Shown here one piece after another: positions 12,710-13,906 of a DNA stretch of 13,906 bases. The stretch covers positions 1 to 13,906 of the forward strand of contig JAZQVM010000003.1 of NCBI GenBank assembly GCA_045631845.1. The letters are read 5' to 3'. This stretch comes from CAKSHC01 sp045631845. Lineage in GTDB: Bacteria; Bacillota; Clostridia; Oscillospirales; UMGS1783. Position 1 is the first letter of the stretch; each line of letters starts with the position of its first letter. The notes beneath the pieces were generated by a model. The model ran no database searches. It had not been told where the DNA came from and saw only the letters and a program-made list of their open reading frames with translations. The translations under genes were made by a program, and so were the position numbers.

Positions 12710-13906
12710 TTAGGAGAAAGTGATTTGGTTGTCGGTCACATCGACGGTGATCTCGGTCTTGTCTTTGAGAGAGCCGTCGAGGAACTGTTCGGCGATCTTG
12801 TCTTCCACCTGACTGACGATGGTGCGCTTTAAGGGGCGGGCGCCGTAGACGGGGTCGTAGCCGACCTTGGCGAGGTGAGCGACGGCGGCGTCGGAGAAAT
12901 TGAGAACGATTCCCATATTTTCCTCTAAGCGTTTGGAAACGGAGGAAAGCATGAGGGCGGCGATGGCGCGGATGTTGTCCTCGGTGAGTTGCTGGAAGAC
13001 GATAATATCGTCGATACGGTTTAGAAATTCGGGGCGGAAGGAGGACTTAAGGGCGGCCATGACCTTGGTTTTGATCTGCTCTTGGGTTTGGTTAAACTCG
13101 CTGCCCGCATCGCTAAAGCCGAGGGAGGCGTGTTTGGCGGTGATCTCCTTGGCGCCGATGTTGCTGGTCATGATGATGACGGTATTTTTGAAATCGATCT
13201 TTTTGCCGTGAGAGTCGGTAAGGATGCCGTCATCCAAAATCTGCAACATGATATTGAAGACATCGGGGTGGGCCTTTTCGATTTCGTCGAAGAGGATGAC
13301 CGAGTAGGGGTTGCGGCGCACCTTTTCGGTGAGCTGACCCGCATCGTCGTAGCCGACATAGCCCGGCGGCGAGCCGATCATGCGGGAGACGGTGTGTTTT
13401 TCCATATACTCGGACATATCGATGCGTATCAATGCTTTCTCTGAGCCGAACATGGCTTCGGCCAGTGCCTTGGACAGTTCGGTTTTGCCCACGCCGGTGG
13501 GACCCATGAACAGGAAGGAGCCGACGGGGCGTTTGGGGTCTTTGAGTCCGACGCGGCTGCGGCGGATGGCACGGGCGACGGCCGATACGGCGTCCTCCTG
13601 CCCGATGACCCGCTCATGCAGGATACTTTCCAGTTTGAGCAGTTTTTCGCTCTCGGTTTCGGTGAGTTTTTGCAGGGGGATTCCCGTCCATTGGGAGATG
13701 ACGGCGGCGATGGCCGATTCCCCCACTACCTTGTCGGCGCTGGTGCCGGTGTGGTGTTCCTTTTGGAGGGCTTCGATTTCCTCTTTGAGGGTTTTGACCT
13801 CGTCACGCAGGGCGGCGGCACGCTCGAACTCCTGATTGTGGATGGCCTCTTCCTTTTCGGCATCGATGGCGGCCAGACGGTTTTGCTTCTCCTTGATCTG
13901 AGGGGT
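12710..13906 (-). CDS. clpC: ClpC-type AAA+ unfoldase, C-terminal part (5' end outside window)
   Basis: The reading frame runs open to the window edge, giving 398 C-terminal residues of a protein that is normally about 810-850 aa. The first visible stretch contains the UVR-like motif NQEFERAAALRDEVKTLKEE of the ClpC middle region, which favours ClpC over ClpB or ClpA. The second ATPase module follows: GESAIAAVISQWTGIPL, Walker A GPTGVGKTE, pore-loop segment GSPPGYVGYDDAGQLTE, Walker B VILFDEIEKAHPD, sensor 1 IIMTSNIGA, arginine finger in FRPEFLNRID, and sensor 2 GARPLKR near the end. ClpC unfolds substrates for ClpP and needs adaptor proteins. A GTG at 13726 could be mistaken for a start, but the frame and homology continue upstream of it. 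The upstream part of the operon (often ctsR-mcsA-mcsB) is not visible. Confidence 0.95.
   Translation of the reverse strand, partial: TPQIKEKQNRLAAIDAEKEEAIHNQEFERAAALRDEVKTLKEEIEALQKEHHTGTSADKVVGESAIAAVISQWTGIPLQKLTETESEKLLKLESILHERVIGQEDAVSAVARAIRRSRVGLKDPKRPVGSFLFMGPTGVGKTELSKALAEAMFGSEKALIRIDMSEYMEKHTVSRMIGSPPGYVGYDDAGQLTEKVRRNPYSVILFDEIEKAHPDVFNIMLQILDDGILTDSHGKKIDFKNTVIIMTSNIGAKEITAKHASLGFSDAGSEFNQTQEQIKTKVMAALKSSFRPEFLNRIDDIIVFQQLTEDNIRAIAALMLSSVSKRLEENMGIVLNFSDAAVAHLAKVGYDPVYGARPLKRTIVSQVEDKIAEQFLDGSLKDKTEITVDVTDNQITFS

Noticed and set aside
13726..13906. GTG at 13726 as the start of a short Clp protein
   Set aside because: The same frame continues upstream to the window edge with a recognisable ClpC middle-domain motif, so the gene is cut by the window rather than short.

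Overview
The window looks like a chromosomal stretch of a Gram-positive anaerobe of the class Clostridia, probably near the Oscillospirales/Ruminococcaceae. Supporting signs are strong Shine-Dalgarno sites, sigma-A-type promoters (TTGACA/TATAAT, 16-18 bp spacers), many intrinsic terminators, a ClpC with a UVR-type middle segment, a tRNA with encoded CCA, a PerR-like Fur protein and a small 'DPLG-YTG' protein of a type I recall from clostridia. The taxon is an inference. No phage, transposase, plasmid or CRISPR genes are visible.

Layout. (1) 41-195, minus strand: tRNA-Val(CAC) with its own promoter and terminator. (2) 247-415: a 42-codon gene and its terminator. (3) 491-5001, plus strand: a tightly overlapping operon of a TraX-family membrane protein, an arginase-family ureohydrolase, an MFS transporter and a GH2 glycosidase. 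The last two suggest uptake of a small glycoside followed by cytoplasmic hydrolysis. (4) 5011-5511: a Fur/PerR-like regulator with near-consensus promoter and terminator. (5) 5531-7945: a polar amino-acid ABC importer (lipoprotein receptor, permease, ATPase) with a terminator after the receptor gene. (6) 8287-10002 (minus) and 10095-10787 (plus): a divergent pair, an ABC exporter and a TVP38/TMEM64 membrane protein, with overlapping promoters. (7) 11058-12278, minus: a membrane-anchored trigger-factor-like foldase with an FKBP domain. (8) 12423-12686: a small membrane protein, convergent with the 3' end of clpC (12710 to the window end, minus).

The most unusual content is non-coding. Two related intergenic elements, about 310 bp (7961-8270) and 264 bp (10784-11047), lie 2.5 kb apart in the same orientation. 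Each fills a gap between convergent genes. Both have similar hairpins at the two ends, a long-range inverted repeat (TATATTCGTGC/GCACGAATATA) and a row of small hairpins separated by GCGATATA. Several stems differ between the copies by compensatory base changes, which implies selection on, or mobility of, a folded structure. The end hairpins appear to serve as terminators for neighbouring genes. The first copy is additionally bracketed by a 12-bp perfect inverted repeat. I do not recognise a named family for this element.
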